64,000 nucleotides of DNA from Proteles cristata cristata (GCA_017311185.1 JAESUZ010000772.1:1-64000), one strand, 5' to 3'. Positions 11,148-24,555 are shown, counted from the first letter of the stretch. A program made the numbers and translations. The notes: generated by a model from the sequence alone, not told the origin.

Positions 11148-12343
11148 CTTCATGGGATGAAAAATATGAAAGGATATGTATACAATATTAATAATGGTTA
11201 TTTCTGAAGGATGACCTTAACTTTCTAACTTTTATATTGTCTAAAAGTTTTATAATGAGGTTGTCCTATATTATAAGTTTCAAATTCTATTTGTACTTTT
11301 GAAAGTATTTCTGTGACAAAATTTCTCTGCAAATAAATTATTAATATAAACATTCTTACCAAGTTATCATCAATACACTTCCATAAAATGTAATGAAGTT
11401 ATAATTTAAATTATGAAATACATTATTTGAGTTTATTTCCTTTTATAAGCAACTGCTTTAAAGATATTTTTAAGGCACATGTTTTAAAGAGTTTTGATTA
11501 CCAAGTCTAGCAAAAACCACCGAGTTCTACAGAGGTTTAGGACATTTAAAGATTAATTGCTTTGTTTTGCTGGACAAATAATAAAGATATTCAGAATTTA
11601 AGTGTATTATTTTTTCCCTGATTTGATCACAGACCTAATTTGATAAAGAGGTCAGTACTTGGCACATTTGAGCAAATATCAAAATGGTATTGGATATTTA
11701 TAGAACTAAATTAGATGTTAAACAAATGGAAATTATAATTTAGAGAAAGAAAAGACAGGATATTTATAGCCAGTTGAGTAGGATAAGAATCTTTTACTTT
11801 TCCCTGTAAGGTGATTTTTTTAAGTTATCATTTTTTAATGACAAATAAATTATTTGAAATCTCTAAAAAAATATTTATCTTCATCTGAATTATGGAGATT
11901 TTAGGTAAACCTTATAACAATTATAAGGATATTATTCTGAGTATTCTTCAGCATGCGAAAAGTTTGAAAGGAATGTCAGTGAAGTAATGCCGAGTCAATG
12001 AACACTGGGTTGAATTGCCTTGGCCCAAGTTCTGAGACTAGAGCTTCATTTATCCTTCCAAAAAGGGTTCTTGATTTGCCATGGTCACTATTGGATATTG
12101 CTGTGGTTTGGAAAGGAAGCTACAACTCTAAGCAGAAGTAACCAATATTCATTTATTTTCTATGATGAGGATAGAGAAGAACCTTTGTAAGAACCTTGAC
12201 CTTGAGCAGTTTCAGTTCTCTTTGTTTTCATTTCAACATGGAATCTAAATGCAAGCCACCCACCCCATTGAGTGTCAACAGTGTACCAGGGCTAGATCTT
12301 AGACATACCATGAAATTATACAATATTCTATTTTACGGAAAAT

Positions 12344-12374
12344 TTAAAATATTTTAATTAAAATATTTTAATTA
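12344..12374. repeat. AT-only palindromic tandem duplication
   Basis: Two head-to-tail copies of AAAATATTTTAATT make a run of about 31 bases made only of A and T. Each unit is nearly self-complementary. It could extrude or melt easily, but nothing else marks it as functional. Confidence 0.8.
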
Positions 12375-13170
12375 ACTGAGACTATAGGCAATAGTTATTG
12401 TATGTAACCCTAACCACTGAATAAGAGATTACTCTCTTCAATGATCCCTTCAAAGCTCTGTGTTCTCTTTAAGCAAGTTCTGTTGCACCCAGCAAATTAT
12501 TTGTTCAACAATGAGAATTTTACTTCCAGTATAGGCAACTTGTGAGTTTCTTCTACTGAAGGTAGATAAAAAAAACATAGAAGTGAGTATTAGGAAAAGT
12601 AAAAGAAGAACAGTAAACCCCACTTCAGTGGTGATGATGAAAGGTTTTAGAAACTAATGGGTGTTCGACGGGGCCTTTCAATACACTCTTCATTTGTTAG
12701 GGGGAAGGGAACTGAGCTGTGTGCAGAAGGGGCTCAGATGCTTGGGAGAATCTACCTTACGGTTTGGAGAGAGAAATAGAGAAATACTTTTCAGCATGTC
12801 AGGAAGATTAACTGGAAGTTATCCAAAGCTTTCTTAAATCACAAGCCTCCAAGCTACCTTGCATTCCTGGGATTGGTGAGGCAACAGTCACCACTTCTGA
12901 ATCTCAAAACTTTCCATTTTGAAGTGCCCTTCTGGGCACTAATATCTGGTTAGAGGACAAGAGTAGGGGGCAAATATGTGAACATGTAACTTCATGAAAT
13001 AAAGCAAAATAATTTATGAATATTTTTTAAAAAATTCTGTGGAGGTAGAACCTAGACTATTTCTCAGGAGCAAGAGATGATATATACTATAGCCTCTATT
13101 GTTACTTTATTTGTATAAACATTTCTGTGCTTGTAAAAATGTTTTTAAAGATGTTCATAGGGTCTTTCTT

Positions 13171-13357
13171 GGGGCACCTGGTTGGCTCAGTTGGTTGAGC
13201 TCAGGTCATGATCTCACCGTTTGTAGGTTTGAGCCCCACAAACATTGGGCTGTGTGCTGACAGAATGAAGCCTGCTTGGGATTCTCTGCCCCCGCCCGCC
13301 CGCTCCTCCCCTACTCTCTCTCTCTCTCAAAATAAATAAACATTTAAAAAAAATTTT
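13171..13357 (+). mobile_element. Felid SINE with shortened head and body
   Basis: GGGGCACCTGGTTGGCTCAG begins at 13171, and the copy ends AAATAAATAAACATTT plus an A/T tail. Part of the head between TTGAGC and TCAGGTCATG is missing, and the GACAGCTCAGAGCC body is reduced to GACAGAATGAAGCC. Flanks AAAGATGTTCATAGGGTCT (from 13147) and AAAGACTTTCATAGGATCT (from 13358) match 16/19, an aged target-site duplication. Confidence 0.9.
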
Positions 13358-13379
13358 TAAAGACTTTCATAGGATCTCT

Positions 13380-14789
13380 CTCAACCACAACACCACTACA
13401 ACATTTTTTGATCCCAAAAGCATTTTGAACCACAAATGCTCCTGAGGGTTCTCAGAAACAAAGCTAGATGTTGGGTAGCAGTTCCTGCACCCTACAGGCA
13501 GCAAGAGGTTTTGAACATAAATACAGGAGAAGAGCACTGATTATGGAGTAGTAAGGATTGGTCAGTCACTTATACAGGTTCACTATCGAAGCCATGGGAG
13601 TGGCCTGTCAAGGCCTTTTGGATTTTCAGGATATTTCTTCAGGTCTACTAAACCGGTCCCCATTGCTACTGAAGTCTCTAGTTGATTCTTGAGCTTCTTA
13701 AGCTCTCTAATTAGACACTTCCTACTACTGCAGTTCTAGAATGGAGCTTCTGGCCTCCCTCAGAGTAGTTTATTTGGGTTCCATGAAAGTCTCCTTTCTA
13801 GATTGGTAGCAACCTGTGTTTGTCCTCAGCACTGTTATTGGGCAAGAAGAGAGCAAGAGTCCTTCCAGAACCCAATGTGCATTTCTGATGGTTCTACTTT
13901 CGTGTCAGATGGTCAGGTTGCATGGCCGTTTGTAAACCTTCCTCCCCCACCCCTTTATCCTCTAACGTCTTCCAACCCTCAGGCCCAAGTTCTAGGGAAA
14001 TGTCCAGGGCAGCTACATCCCTAGCATATTATCCTTTTTTCCATCATAGTGCAGATTCTCTTGCTGTTGGAACTGGCTGCGCTTCTAAGATTGACAAATT
14101 TAACTTTTCTATAGCACAAGTTTTCTGAGAATAATAATCATAATAACCGTTTTTTAAAAAGTTTTATAATAGTATACTTTTCCCCACACATGACTATTAT
14201 AGGCAGAAATTTTACATAATTTAAAAATTCCCCTGATTCAATATTCACTTTCTTTCCTTTGTGTGAAGTCTGCGAGGGCATAGAATGTAGCAGGAAGAAA
14301 AAGAAAGAAAGAACCAGAGTACATATTGATGTTATTATTTAGGCGTCCTTCTATGATTTTTCTCATTTTTTTCACAATCATATTTCCTTTTCTTTTCAAT
14401 TGTGAACATTAATTGAAGGAATTATTCATTAGACTTGAAGTCAGATAATTTTGTAATAAACCTCTTATATAACGTTGACACTGTGATTCAAACATGACTT
14501 TGAGGAATGATGACAGAGTAATTTTATTTTATATAGTAGTTGGTGTTACCAATTAATAGAGACGATCTGAAGAGTCAACATTTGAAGACAAAGATTTAAA
14601 AATTACATTAAAAGGAATCTTCAGGTGGAATTGTTGGTAATGACTTTTTTCCCCTGAGCCAACCCTCCAGGTTGGATTCAATGCAGGGACTATCCCTAAT
14701 TGGCTGAAGTCAATTCCAGAGTTTGAAGAAAAATTATTCTCTCTCTTGAGAAAGGAGCATAACAAACGGTAAGCTAGCTCTACCTTCCT
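13380..14789. other. Unique noncoding stretch
   Basis: No recognised transposable element or exon. The ORFs at 13803-14024 and 13922-14128 overlap in different frames and have no recognisable domain. A short A/G run (AAGAAAGAAAGAA) lies near 14299. Confidence 0.4.
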
Positions 14790-15780
14790 ACAGACACTAA
14801 GCAGATAGTACCTCAGGATGCCTGCCTGTGACAGGGCTGTCAGCAGCAGCTCTCAGGACTGGCTTCTCTCTAGTTTCGTTGGTCAATCGTCTCCAAAAAC
14901 TGGTATCTGGTTTTCTCCTGGGCACCTTCCATTCTCCCTTCCCTCGTCACACGCTCAGCAGCTGGATATCTGAGTGCTGCTTATCCACGATAGCGCAAGG
15001 TGCTTGGAAGCAATCTGTACATTAAAATCTCTTGGTGCTGTAACATCTTACTCTGCTCTTTCAAAGACTAACTCTTTCAAAAAACTCCTCAAAACCTTGA
15101 GAGGGGTGTTAGGGAAGCACGTGATGTATCTGTACTGATCACATCTCTACCTGGTCCCTTTGCAGGATGAGGGTGTCCCGCACCTCTCCTCTGACTCAAG
15201 CTGGTTTCCTGCCTTCAGTCTGCCTTCCAGGGAGGTGCTGCTGTCTCATACCACTTGGGTCTGGCCTGGCAGATTCCAATCATTGATATCTAGGGTCCTT
15301 GGCAATGGCTACAAATACCACCTGTGTTTGGTCCTTCTGCAGGGCTTGGGAGTACTTGGGCAAATCATTTTGCTTCCCTAAGGCAGATGTGCCAACGTAG
15401 TCTAATTAGCAGAGGTTCTGGCTTCTCTAACCTGGGTAACAGGAAACACACGACGATGATAAGAAGATAGTTCTGAAGAAAATGAAGTCGCTACTGGTCG
15501 CTACTTTTACATCTAGATAAAACACCTGTGCTTTGGAGGTCTGAGTCAAGCTTTCCCAGCTCAAGCTGTTACAGACAAGTTGCAGCAAGAAGGAAAAGAG
15601 CTTCAGGCTATAACCTCCCTAACTTCAGCCTCTTTGTACCAGACTTCCAGCCTGGCAGCCGGGGTTCCCTTCAGCTTAGTCAGAGGCATTTACATGGGTT
15701 CCCCAATATGTATGTTTCTGTTACCAATCATTCGTTGAGGGTCCGTTGCATGGACGGAAGATAATTCCACCTTAAAGTTT
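14790..15780. other. GC-richer unique kilobase, no exon demonstrated
   Basis: Composition is visibly richer in G and C than the flanks, and several short ORFs occur (14828-15025, 15160-15381, 15528-15764), none with a recognisable domain. A pyrimidine-rich acceptor-like sequence (CCCTTTGCAG) ends near 15165, but no paired donor or coding continuity supports an exon. It could be a noncoding transcript or regulatory DNA. Confidence 0.35.
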
Positions 15781-18700
15781 ATGAAGAGAGGCTCAAGAGT
15801 CCCTTGTGCTTTTACATTTCTGAATTTCTCCATTTGCAGACAGGTTGCCCTCTCTGTGAATGATCAGATGAATTCTGTCTGTTCTTTGGTACCTCTCCCC
15901 AGGGAGAATTTCCCAGTTTTTTAATAGTTTTCCTATCGCTTTGTTAAATTATTTTAAATTTGTGCAGTTTTGACACTAGCGTTTTGAGCTTCCATAGAAG
16001 GCACCACAGCCAGGAAAAACCAAATCCAAATGAGAGCAGTACTGCGTTCTCTTCGGAAAGGTGGGCAGGTGGTCACATCTGGCATCCCTGTTGTGAGGGA
16101 TAAGTGAAATCACACACACGATAACGCCAAACAGAATGTGGGGCGCACAACGAGAGTAAAATGCAGAACTGCTTGCATCTTTAGTCTGTCAGCTTCTAAA
16201 AGGCAATCTGCATATGAGCATGTGCTAAAATGGTTACTAACCTGGAAGACTGACACCACATCTGTACACACATTCTATTAAAGCATGAAACAGCGAGGGG
16301 CTGGCTTCACTATATTTCCTCTCAATAATCGCAAATTCTTTTTTTTTTTTTTCCAGTGTGTGGAAAAATTCCCACTGTTCTTCTCGGCTCTTTGCTTTTC
16401 ATTTTCTTTTCTCTTCCCCGGGGCAAGTGACTCAGCTAAAAGATGCATACAAGTTAAAAATACACCGACTCAGAACTATTGGTGACAGCATTTCTATCTC
16501 CTATGGCTAGATACTTCTCAGGGAATCCCTACACCCTGAGGAAACTTGTTGATAAAAGAATAAACGTGAGGGATGTATGTATACAAACAATTATTCTAAG
16601 TCAATGCATTTATGATGCGTAGGAGTCTAGACTCTGCACTGAGTCATGTACCCCAAGGAATAGAAGAGAAAATGAAAAACAAGAGGTGAGATTAGAATAC
16701 TGGAAACTCTTATAAACCAACTTTTAAAAATATATTCAGACTATTTAGAATAGGCAAAGAGCAAATCCATCCAGGTATAGTCTTTTATCTTTCACTGTGA
16801 TGATTTATAGAAAATGTGGTAAATTTTTTTTGTTTTTACTTTTTAATAAAGTTTCTTTCCCTCTGGTTAGTCAATCTCAATCAACTTAGATATGACTGTA
16901 TGTTGACATATAGCATGTGTAGAGGAAAAAATAAGACAGCTCCTATTGGATCACTAACAGCTCTTATATACCTTTAGCCTTTTCATAAAGGGGAGATTTG
17001 TGTTTAGAAATATATAGACATACCTCTACTGTAGATTTTTATTGTACGTAAAAATGGAGGCTGATGATTCCATTTTGATGCATGGTCTGTGTGCCTGCAC
17101 CAGAATGCAAATTTGTTGTACAGGCTCTATGAAGAATTTCACGAGGTCTTTGCAACAGAGAGCCCCGCCTGGTTCCTTTTTCCTTAATGTATGGCATCCT
17201 TGTGAATTCATTTAACTGTCACCAAGTTGGGTTACAGAAACAATCGGGACTAAATCTGGCTCTACCACTTTATTTGCTAAAATATCAATATTGTAGGTAT
17301 TTTGACCTATGAATATTCTTTGAAGTATTTTTTTCTAGTTCGTCCAACCTCAACAAATATCCTCAGAGATCGTCCTGGATAACAACTACTGGAATTCAGT
17401 TTCAAGTAATTGCTGTGATAAAATTATAACACTAATTGGCCAAGGAATGTAGACTCCAATGCAAACGTGTGGTTGGGATTTTGTACACAAATATCATACT
17501 GAAAGATAGAAGAGATCTCTTCTGGCTGGGAACTAAATAGAGCAATAGGTGACCAATACAACACCGAGCCCAGCTGTTGTTATTCTTTTGATTTCCTAAT
17601 TCATCTTCTGGCAGATACTACAGTGGGTCTCTATTGTTTAGTATTATTATAACTGGCTTCTTTTCCATGAAGGGGAAATAATTCTTCTCTTATAGACCAA
17701 GCAAGCACCATTGGCCTTGCTCCCATCTCCCTTTCTCTGTCTCTCCCATTGAGAGACAGGTCTAGACCTGGTAGAAGTTCATTTACAAATGAAGCAAATG
17801 GGTCAGGTTAGTATTGGGTAAGACCAGACACAATTTCTCCATGAAGGAAAATATTTTAAATGGATTATCACCTTGCTGGTTGAAGTGCTGCAGCCCAGTT
17901 TTTGGAGGGTGACTTGGCGGAAAAGAAGAGCGTATCTTATTATTTCTTTCTACGACTCTATAGCAACTATATATTTTCTACTTTGAATATTATACTAATT
18001 CTGTTTTCTTTCTATTATTTTCTTCTTGGCCTAGGGACAGTTGGCATTGATTTAACTCATGAAAAAGTTGTGGTGGTTAGTGAAATATGAGAACCAAGTT
18101 ATAATTTATTATTCATATTTTTCCTATTCTTATTCTTATTGGTGAATGTATTGAATATCAAATTCGAAAAAGTGGTTGGTGGGTAAAAGTATCAAATTTT
18201 CTTTATAAATTATTACTAAATACTGACAAATCCTCCTTAGAACAATACACTTGTAAAGAAGAAAGGACATAAGATGCATCCTCTGGTTAAAAAACAGAAG
18301 AAATGCAAAATATATATGTGCATATATATAGACATAAAATTTATATATATATATAATCTGTATATGAATTTAAACCACCATCTCTATGAAACCAGAAATG
18401 GACTTCTTACAGTTTTCTAGAAACCTGACCACCTGACCTCTGGTCTGTGAATCAGAGAATTAGACTGAATATCCAAAGTACCATTTCAATGCTACAGAAC
18501 CTTTTAATAAGTATATGACAAATCAACAGCTTCCAAATCTGCTGTTGGGAAAGGAAGTTCAAATCTGTTGAACCCTCATTATTATAGGCTTGAACGCTTC
18601 TCATATAGAAGCCAGATCTGCATGATTATACTGCCAAGCGAATTGTGTTGGGCTGAATTTAGTTCCCCGGAAGCCTAATTGACAATTTTGTTGCCCTTCT

Positions 18701-21324
18701 CTGACTATTTAAGAAGAGTTGTGAGGTCAATGGCAATGATACTTCTCTGAGTCATAAATGCCATCCAGCAGGACTTGTTTTTTTTGTTTTTTTTTTAACC
18801 TGTTCTTTTAGAAAGCTCCTGTGTCAAATATTTAAAAATAAAATATTTTGCAGGAGAGAAGGAATCTGACAGCACTGCTGACCCACATTTCAGAAGGAAA
18901 ATGAGAAATATAGGGGTCAGATCCCAGCCAGTGGAAGCACAATGAGCACTTATGTTGTAAATGAAGTAGTGAAATCGCCCACTGGAACAAGCAATTTTCA
19001 TAACCAGTACACTTCAGTAAAATGAATTTTATCATATCCTGTGACCTCGAGTTCCCAAACCAAAAGTCTTCAGGGCATATTAGACTGGCAAAAAAACACA
19101 CAGTCACCTCAGTATATGGCAAAAGGAGGAACGTCCAAATACCAACTCCCAGCAAAATAACCCAAATAATATGCTGTGATTGATACTTGAGGGGAATTTC
19201 ATTTGTTAAATGATCATTTATTTTTATAGTTTTCTTTTTCATTAGGAAAAAGTTTAGGTGCCATATTACCAAACTCTCTAAACTAAAAAATATATATAAA
19301 TCAGAAGACTAAACAGAAATATCAGCATTAAGGTGTAGAATCCACCTTATCTAATCTCACATATCTAATAAGTAAATGTTAAGGTTAAAAGCATAAGAGC
19401 ATATCTGTTACTGGATGTATTTTAAATATTTGATTTTATCCTCCAGTGTGTGAAAACGTGTATTTTACTTTTTTCACCTGACAGTAGTTGAAAAATATTG
19501 CGACAATGAGAAGTAATTTAATGCTTCCCCATAAATTTTAGAGAAGAAATATTCATTTGAAAAGACATTATTTTCCATAATTATTTGTGGAATGTCTGAT
19601 AATTCAAAGTAGAAAATTCATAACATTTTCATTAATCTTTCACATTTTCCTAGAAGTAAAAATGAGAGGAAATAGATACATTTATGTAAACAAAACTACA
19701 ATTTCCTTTGAGTCACTTGCATGTAGTTTAGAGCAATATATACTGGAAAATATTCTTTGAAGTTATGTAAATATGAACCATATTCACATGGATCTCTGGA
19801 AAGTCTAATGCTGATAATTCAGTTTGCTTGTAATGTCATGTCTGAATAAAAATATCAACCATCTTATATCTTTTCATTCATAAATTTAATTAAAGAGAAA
19901 TCCAATAGTGATATAAAATTGAATAAACCAATCCTGAATTCGATGGATCACTGTAAAGAATCCAGCTTACTTACAATACTTTTCATAGTATATTACTTTA
20001 TATTATATAACACTTCCCATAAACTACATGAGCTACTAATTGATATATTTAGAACAATAGAGGGTGAATAGCATCACATTACAGTAGACGTCTTTTTTGC
20101 AGGCTTAATACAGATTCACTGTGATGCCACTATTTAATCTTACTGACATATTTTCTAGGATTATCTCCATACAGGCCTTCTTTTGTACTTTAGCAATGGT
20201 GGATCAAATTCCTTAAATGATAATAAAACAGAGTCATAAAAGAGATGATCAATAAGTTACAAGATTTTTCTTCACATCCCAATTCTGGCTCTTCATTCTG
20301 AGACCATTTCCCCAAGTACACTTCTGTGAGTACTAAAAGAAAATGTAGTTGATATGCGATCTTAATTTTTCAGAGGAATTTGTGGCTGTATTTTGCTTCT
20401 CTACAAGCACATGAATACTACGTGATTAACAATGGTACAATAATAAGTTTATTTTGAATTCCATCTTTATAGTCTCATAAGAACCTCAACTTATTTCAGA
20501 ATTTATACCTAAGGCACGTATTAGCTAAAACTAAAAAATATATGGTCTATACACATTATTTTATTGTTTAAATGGTCCTCATTCATGTTTCATTTCAATA
20601 ATATTTCCCCAGCTTGTAAAGCTTATGTTACATCGAGCTCCTCTTTAAATTCACAATGCATAAAACTGCCAGGTGGCCTAATAACAGAGTGCATTAACAG
20701 ATTGAACTATAAATCAGATGGCTGTGCTCACGTACTGTAAAAATACCACCGATTTCTTTCAGATTATAGTTTGTACACTGATTCCACAGAGTGATCACAA
20801 ATGCTTTGGGAAATTTAAAGTGAATAAAGAGGTCATATATCCCAATCTAAAAGATAATATGACCTTCAGTTTCATCTTATCATTATTTTTATTTGCCTTT
20901 GCCATTATTGTGAAATTACATAAGATAATGAACATAATACCCATGAAACACTGCCTAGCCAAAGGCTATTATTATTACTATGAGTATTTAATACTATTAA
21001 AATGATGCTACAAATGACTTCCTTTTAACTAGTGATTTAATACTGATAGTAAATAACATCTCAACATCTGCTTAGAACAAACATCCACTGTGTTTGTTAT
21101 ATAAAATAGTGAAAATTGGAAATACGTATAGAAAATATTTATCTCGTGGACATTTGAAGAATTTGAAAAATAAAAGAGTAAGCTACATTACTTTTTTCAA
21201 GAAGGGAAATTTTGGTACAGCACCTAAATTAAGAATAACTCATCATGTATAAAAACCTGGACTTTTGATATTTATATTTGATATAAAGAGAAGCAAAAAT
21301 CAACGCTTGTACAATCTAGTACCG
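15781..21324. other. Long repeat-poor AT-rich stretch
   Basis: Over about 5.5 kb I identify no SINE, LINE or LTR copy. The visible features are a poly-T run (16338-16351), an AT microsatellite-like patch (18309-18366) and poly-T near 18778-18797. A 146-codon ORF on the - strand (18832-19272) resembles nothing and is probably chance. Confidence 0.45.
18309..18366. repeat. Degenerate (TA)n patch
   Basis: Alternating ATATATATG, CATATATATAG and TTATATATATATATAATC blocks make a low-complexity AT region, probably a decayed (TA)n microsatellite. Confidence 0.85.
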
Positions 21325-21440
21325 TATATGAATAAGGAAACTCAAAACCAAGGAGTGAACTTACTTCCTCATGGTTGCACAGATCAGTGGCAAGAGAGTC
21401 AGAGCAAGAGACCTCGGAGCTCCCTAATAATACCATCTGT
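21325..21440 (-). repeat. MIR relic
   Basis: ATAAGGAAACTCAAAACCAAGGAGTGAACTTACTTCCTCATGGTTGCACAGATCAGTGGCAAGAGAGTCAGAGC reads as the reverse MIR core ('GAGGAAACTGAGGC...CACACAG...AGTGGCAGAGC'). It explains part of the 112-codon ORF at 21265-21603, which is therefore not a gene. Confidence 0.65.
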
Positions 21441-22503
21441 TTGCGTAGCGCATGATGGTTTACAAAGTGGACGCATAGACTTTATCTACCTTACAGCAAT
21501 GAACTGGTTGAGTTGTATAAGGATCCAGTTTTTCCAACTTAGATACAAAGCTTTATGTGCTATCTCCTCACCCCATTGCAGCGATCTCTCCATAACTTTA
21601 TGATTCCTCTGCATCCCACAAGTGGTGTCATATTAACAGAATATATTTTACAAACTAAGAGAAGCAAATAGAAGTAGATCCATGTTGCAAATTGAAATAA
21701 ATATAGTGCAATTGAAAAACAAATATAACCTACATGGGGCTAGGAAAAGGAAAGCCAGCATTCTAGCTCTATCCATGAAGGTGATAAAGCAAAAATTCAA
21801 AAGCAGAATGAAGACTGGTTTAAGAAAGCTTTCAAAAATTGTTGATTTCAAAAATTTGTTGACTTAGCAGCAAAATGAATCTAAAAAACAGGTTCATGTC
21901 AGAGAATGGTAAGTGAATCTGCAAAGACAACATTGAAGTCTTAAAAGAAATCATGCTGACATACATTAGCATTTTAGGAGTGAGCAGAATTTTACATGAG
22001 TTTTTTTTTTTTTTTAATATTCATGTGCATATGGCACCAAAGAACCGGATGTAACATTTTGGTTAAACAACGAGCTCTTGCTCACATTACATATCCTTCA
22101 CATGTTTGTGGGGCCCTCACTACGGATGCGGACTGATTTCAGCCACAGCAATGATAGGGGACCAGAGGGTCTCAGATCAGTAATTGAATGCTCTGGCCCA
22201 TAAATTAATCAAGTGACTTCCACGTACAGCATAATAGCTAGAAATAAGAGTCATACTCAAGTGCAAAAGGAATGGGGAAGTATAATGGTCTCTGGTCCAT
22301 GAGATATAGGAAACTATGGGCAAATATTACAAAACTAAACCATGGATATTATTAAAAATGAATTTTTCCTTCCTAAAAATGCTATCCAGTGGCCTTTTAG
22401 ATTTTTATAAAGCCCATTCACTCCCAAATATTGAGTCCATTGCTGTCTACAGGGAATTAGGGGTGGCATCCTGAAGTCATCACTCTGGCTTTCATAGTCT
22501 TCA
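21441..22503. other. Unique noncoding stretch
   Basis: Nothing recognisable apart from a poly-T run of about 14 at 22001-22015. Confidence 0.4.
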
Positions 22504-22950
22504 ACAAAGTTTCTCCACCTTGACATTGTCAATATTTGGGGCTGCCTAATTGCTGCCTGCAGTGGTTGTCTTGTGCATTGTAGGATATTTAGCAAATCCT
22601 TGGTTCTTCCCATTAGATCCCAGAAGCAGTCTCCTACCTCCCCAGATTCTGACAATCAAAACTGCCTCCTTGGGGCGCCTGGGTGGCTCAGTCGGTTAAG
22701 CGTCCTACTTTGGCTCAGGTCATGATCTCACCACTTGTGAATTTGACACATAAGGCTCTGTGCTGACAGCTCAGAGCCTGGTGCCTGCTACAGATTCTGT
22801 GTCTCCCTAGCTCTCTGCCCCTCCCTTGCTCACGCTCTCTCAAAAATTAAAAAAAAAAATTTTTTTAAGAAAAAGAAAAGGCAAAAAAAAAAAAAACCCT
22901 GCCTCCAGACATTGCCGGATGTTCCCAGAGTGGGAGGTGAAGGGAGGGGA
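22504..22950. mobile_element. MER20 (hAT-Charlie) relic split by a SINE
   Basis: AAGTTTCTCCACCTTGACATTGTCAATATTTGGGGC, TTGTCTTGTGCATTGTAGGATATTTAGCA and CATTAGATCCCAGAAGCAG match the MER20 terminal and internal order. After the nested SINE it resumes at CTGCCTCCAGACATTGCCGGATGTTCCC. It is non-autonomous and carries no transposase. In other mammals some MER20 copies act as regulatory elements; here that is untested. Confidence 0.85.
22672..22897 (+). mobile_element. Felid SINE nested in MER20
   Basis: GGGGCGCCTGGGTGGCTCAGTCGGTTAAGCG opens the head. The body GCTGACAGCTCAGAGCCTG and a shortened (TC)n follow, with a long impure A-tail to 22897. The flanking CTGCCTCC at 22661-22668 and after 22898 is a short target-site duplication within MER20. 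Confidence 0.92.
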
Positions 22951-23489
22951 GACTGGGATAAGCATTTAATGTTCAAAAATACACGAGGTTGGAGAGGAAA
23001 GCATTGATTTTGATTCAGAGAATATGGGGAAGCATTTAGGAGAAGGTGCAAAAGAGTCTTGAAGGTTTTCAAGACAAGGCACTTCTTGAAAGGCTGAAAG
23101 TGGGTTGGTCAAGAATAAAAGAGTTGGAGCAAAAATCTTAAAAGTAGAATAAAACGGATGAATTCAGAGAGCAGCCAGAGATGTGATGCAGACAGCTGGC
23201 CTGAAATTACCTTTGGTTAGAGACATTTATGAAATGGTAAATACACATACAGATAATAAAAATAATTACACTGGGCTTTTTCTTACATTTCTTAGAGGAC
23301 CAAATGTAAATTTAAATTTCCATTTATGAGTAGAATAGGGATTAATTGGAGAGGGTTCAGAGAAGATACCCACACAATGATTAACAGGCTGTGGGAAAAA
23401 ATCTGCAAATTTAATTTTTGAAGAAAAGAGATATTTTAAGAAACAAAGGTAGGGGAAATTTTATAATGTGCCCTCAATTAATGTACCTC
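22951..23489. other. Unique noncoding stretch
   Basis: No recognised element, exon or RNA gene. Confidence 0.4.
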
Positions 23490-23890
23490 CCACAAGAAAG
23501 TCTGTGATGGAAATAGTGAAACTCACATTCCATCTGTTTCCTTATGTTTCCTATCCGTCTGCAGGTAGGCAGGCCCCCTAACCTGGCCAGTAAGATGTGG
23601 GAAAATGATGTGACCAAGCATGTAAGTGGTGTGTGACCCCTTAGCTGGACCTTCCTCTGCTAAAGCAACATACAGAACCACCTTCCCCGCCTAGTGTGGC
23701 TGAGCAATAAGGTTGTTTCGCTTATCTTGGATCTCGGTGATCATGCAGAGCAGAGTCTCCAGTCTGCCCACATTGCACATTTATTCTGCTGTGAACAAGA
23801 CATCCACTTTTGTTGTATTTAGCCTGTGACGTTTGGGAGGTTGTCTTTTTGCCACAGCATTAATTAACCCAGTGTGATTAATACAAAGCA
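23490..23890 (+). repeat. Probable ancient LTR-like repeat
   Basis: Its end, CACTTTTGTTGTATTTAGCCTGTGACGTTTGGGAGG...GCCACAGCATTAATTAACCC...AATACA, resembles old mammalian repeats ending in 'TTTGTTGTTTAAGCCACTGAGATTTGGG...CTGACTAATACA'. Upstream, the AAGATGTGGGAAAATGATGTGACC part is too diverged to name the family. Confidence 0.4.
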
Positions 23891-24059
23891 TTCTATAAAG
23901 AGAGTTCTATTTAGCACGAAGAAGAAAATAAGTCCAGATGGAAATAAGAGAGATGTTAAAGCGAGAGTGAATAAAATCATTATCTTTATAAAAATCAAAA
24001 ATTGGGAAATAGTTCTTCATCAAATTTGGGTTTGAGAAGTATGGTCTTGGACGAAAGTT

Positions 24060-24555
24060 ACATATGAGAATCGATAACTCTTTGAGAGCTCCTTTTGTTA
24101 CTAAGATTCTGACTTTGGGCCTAATCTTCCTTCCTAAGATTATTTCTTACAACTCACCCACATAAACCGTCTTCTCCAGCCAGATAACTTCAGGACCTTC
24201 CAAGCCTGCTCATACTTCCTTTCACTTTCAGAATCCTACCTTTTTATCTCTACTTATCTAATTTCTGTCTTTCAAAGCTTAACTCCATCCACTCTCCTGT
24301 GAGATCTTTCCAGGCCCTAACTTGATGTAGTTTATCTTCTGGACTTATTAATTAGCCTTGGAAGTTAATCATTTACTGTTCATGAAAATCATTTATTTCT
24401 GGCTTAGTCTGTATTTGTTTTAATTTCCATGTCATCTGCTGGAATATGTTAAAACTTCCTGAGAGACAAATTCATCGGCTTATATCCCCTTAGCAGTGAA
24501 CGACAGGTTTTGCTCATGGTAAATACTTAATAAAGATATGATGATTGCTGCTGCT
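24060..24555 (+). repeat. L2 LINE 3'-end relic
   Basis: CACTCTCCTGTGAGATCTTTCCAGGCCC, GGACTTATTAATTAGCC, CCATGTCATCTGCTGGAATATG...CTTCCTGAGAGACAAATTCATCGG and CATGGTAAATACTTAATAAAGATATG follow the typical L2 3' end order ('CTTCCCTGACC...ACTAGAATGTAAGCTCC...AGTAGGTGCTCAATAAAT'). Confidence 0.6.

Larger units (their letters stand above)
10526..13146. other. Long AT-rich noncoding stretch
   Basis: Apart from the (GT)n run at 11113-11146 and an AT palindromic duplication near 12344-12374, I recognise no element, exon or RNA gene. Confidence 0.45.

Noticed and set aside
15156..15381. Possible exon after an acceptor-like CCCTTTGCAG
   Set aside because: No matched donor, no recognisable protein and no codon-like pattern; one acceptor-like match is expected by chance.
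18832..19272. 146-codon - strand ORF
   Set aside because: It has no recognisable domain, no support from composition, and lies in AT-rich DNA where such a length is unremarkable among many ORFs.
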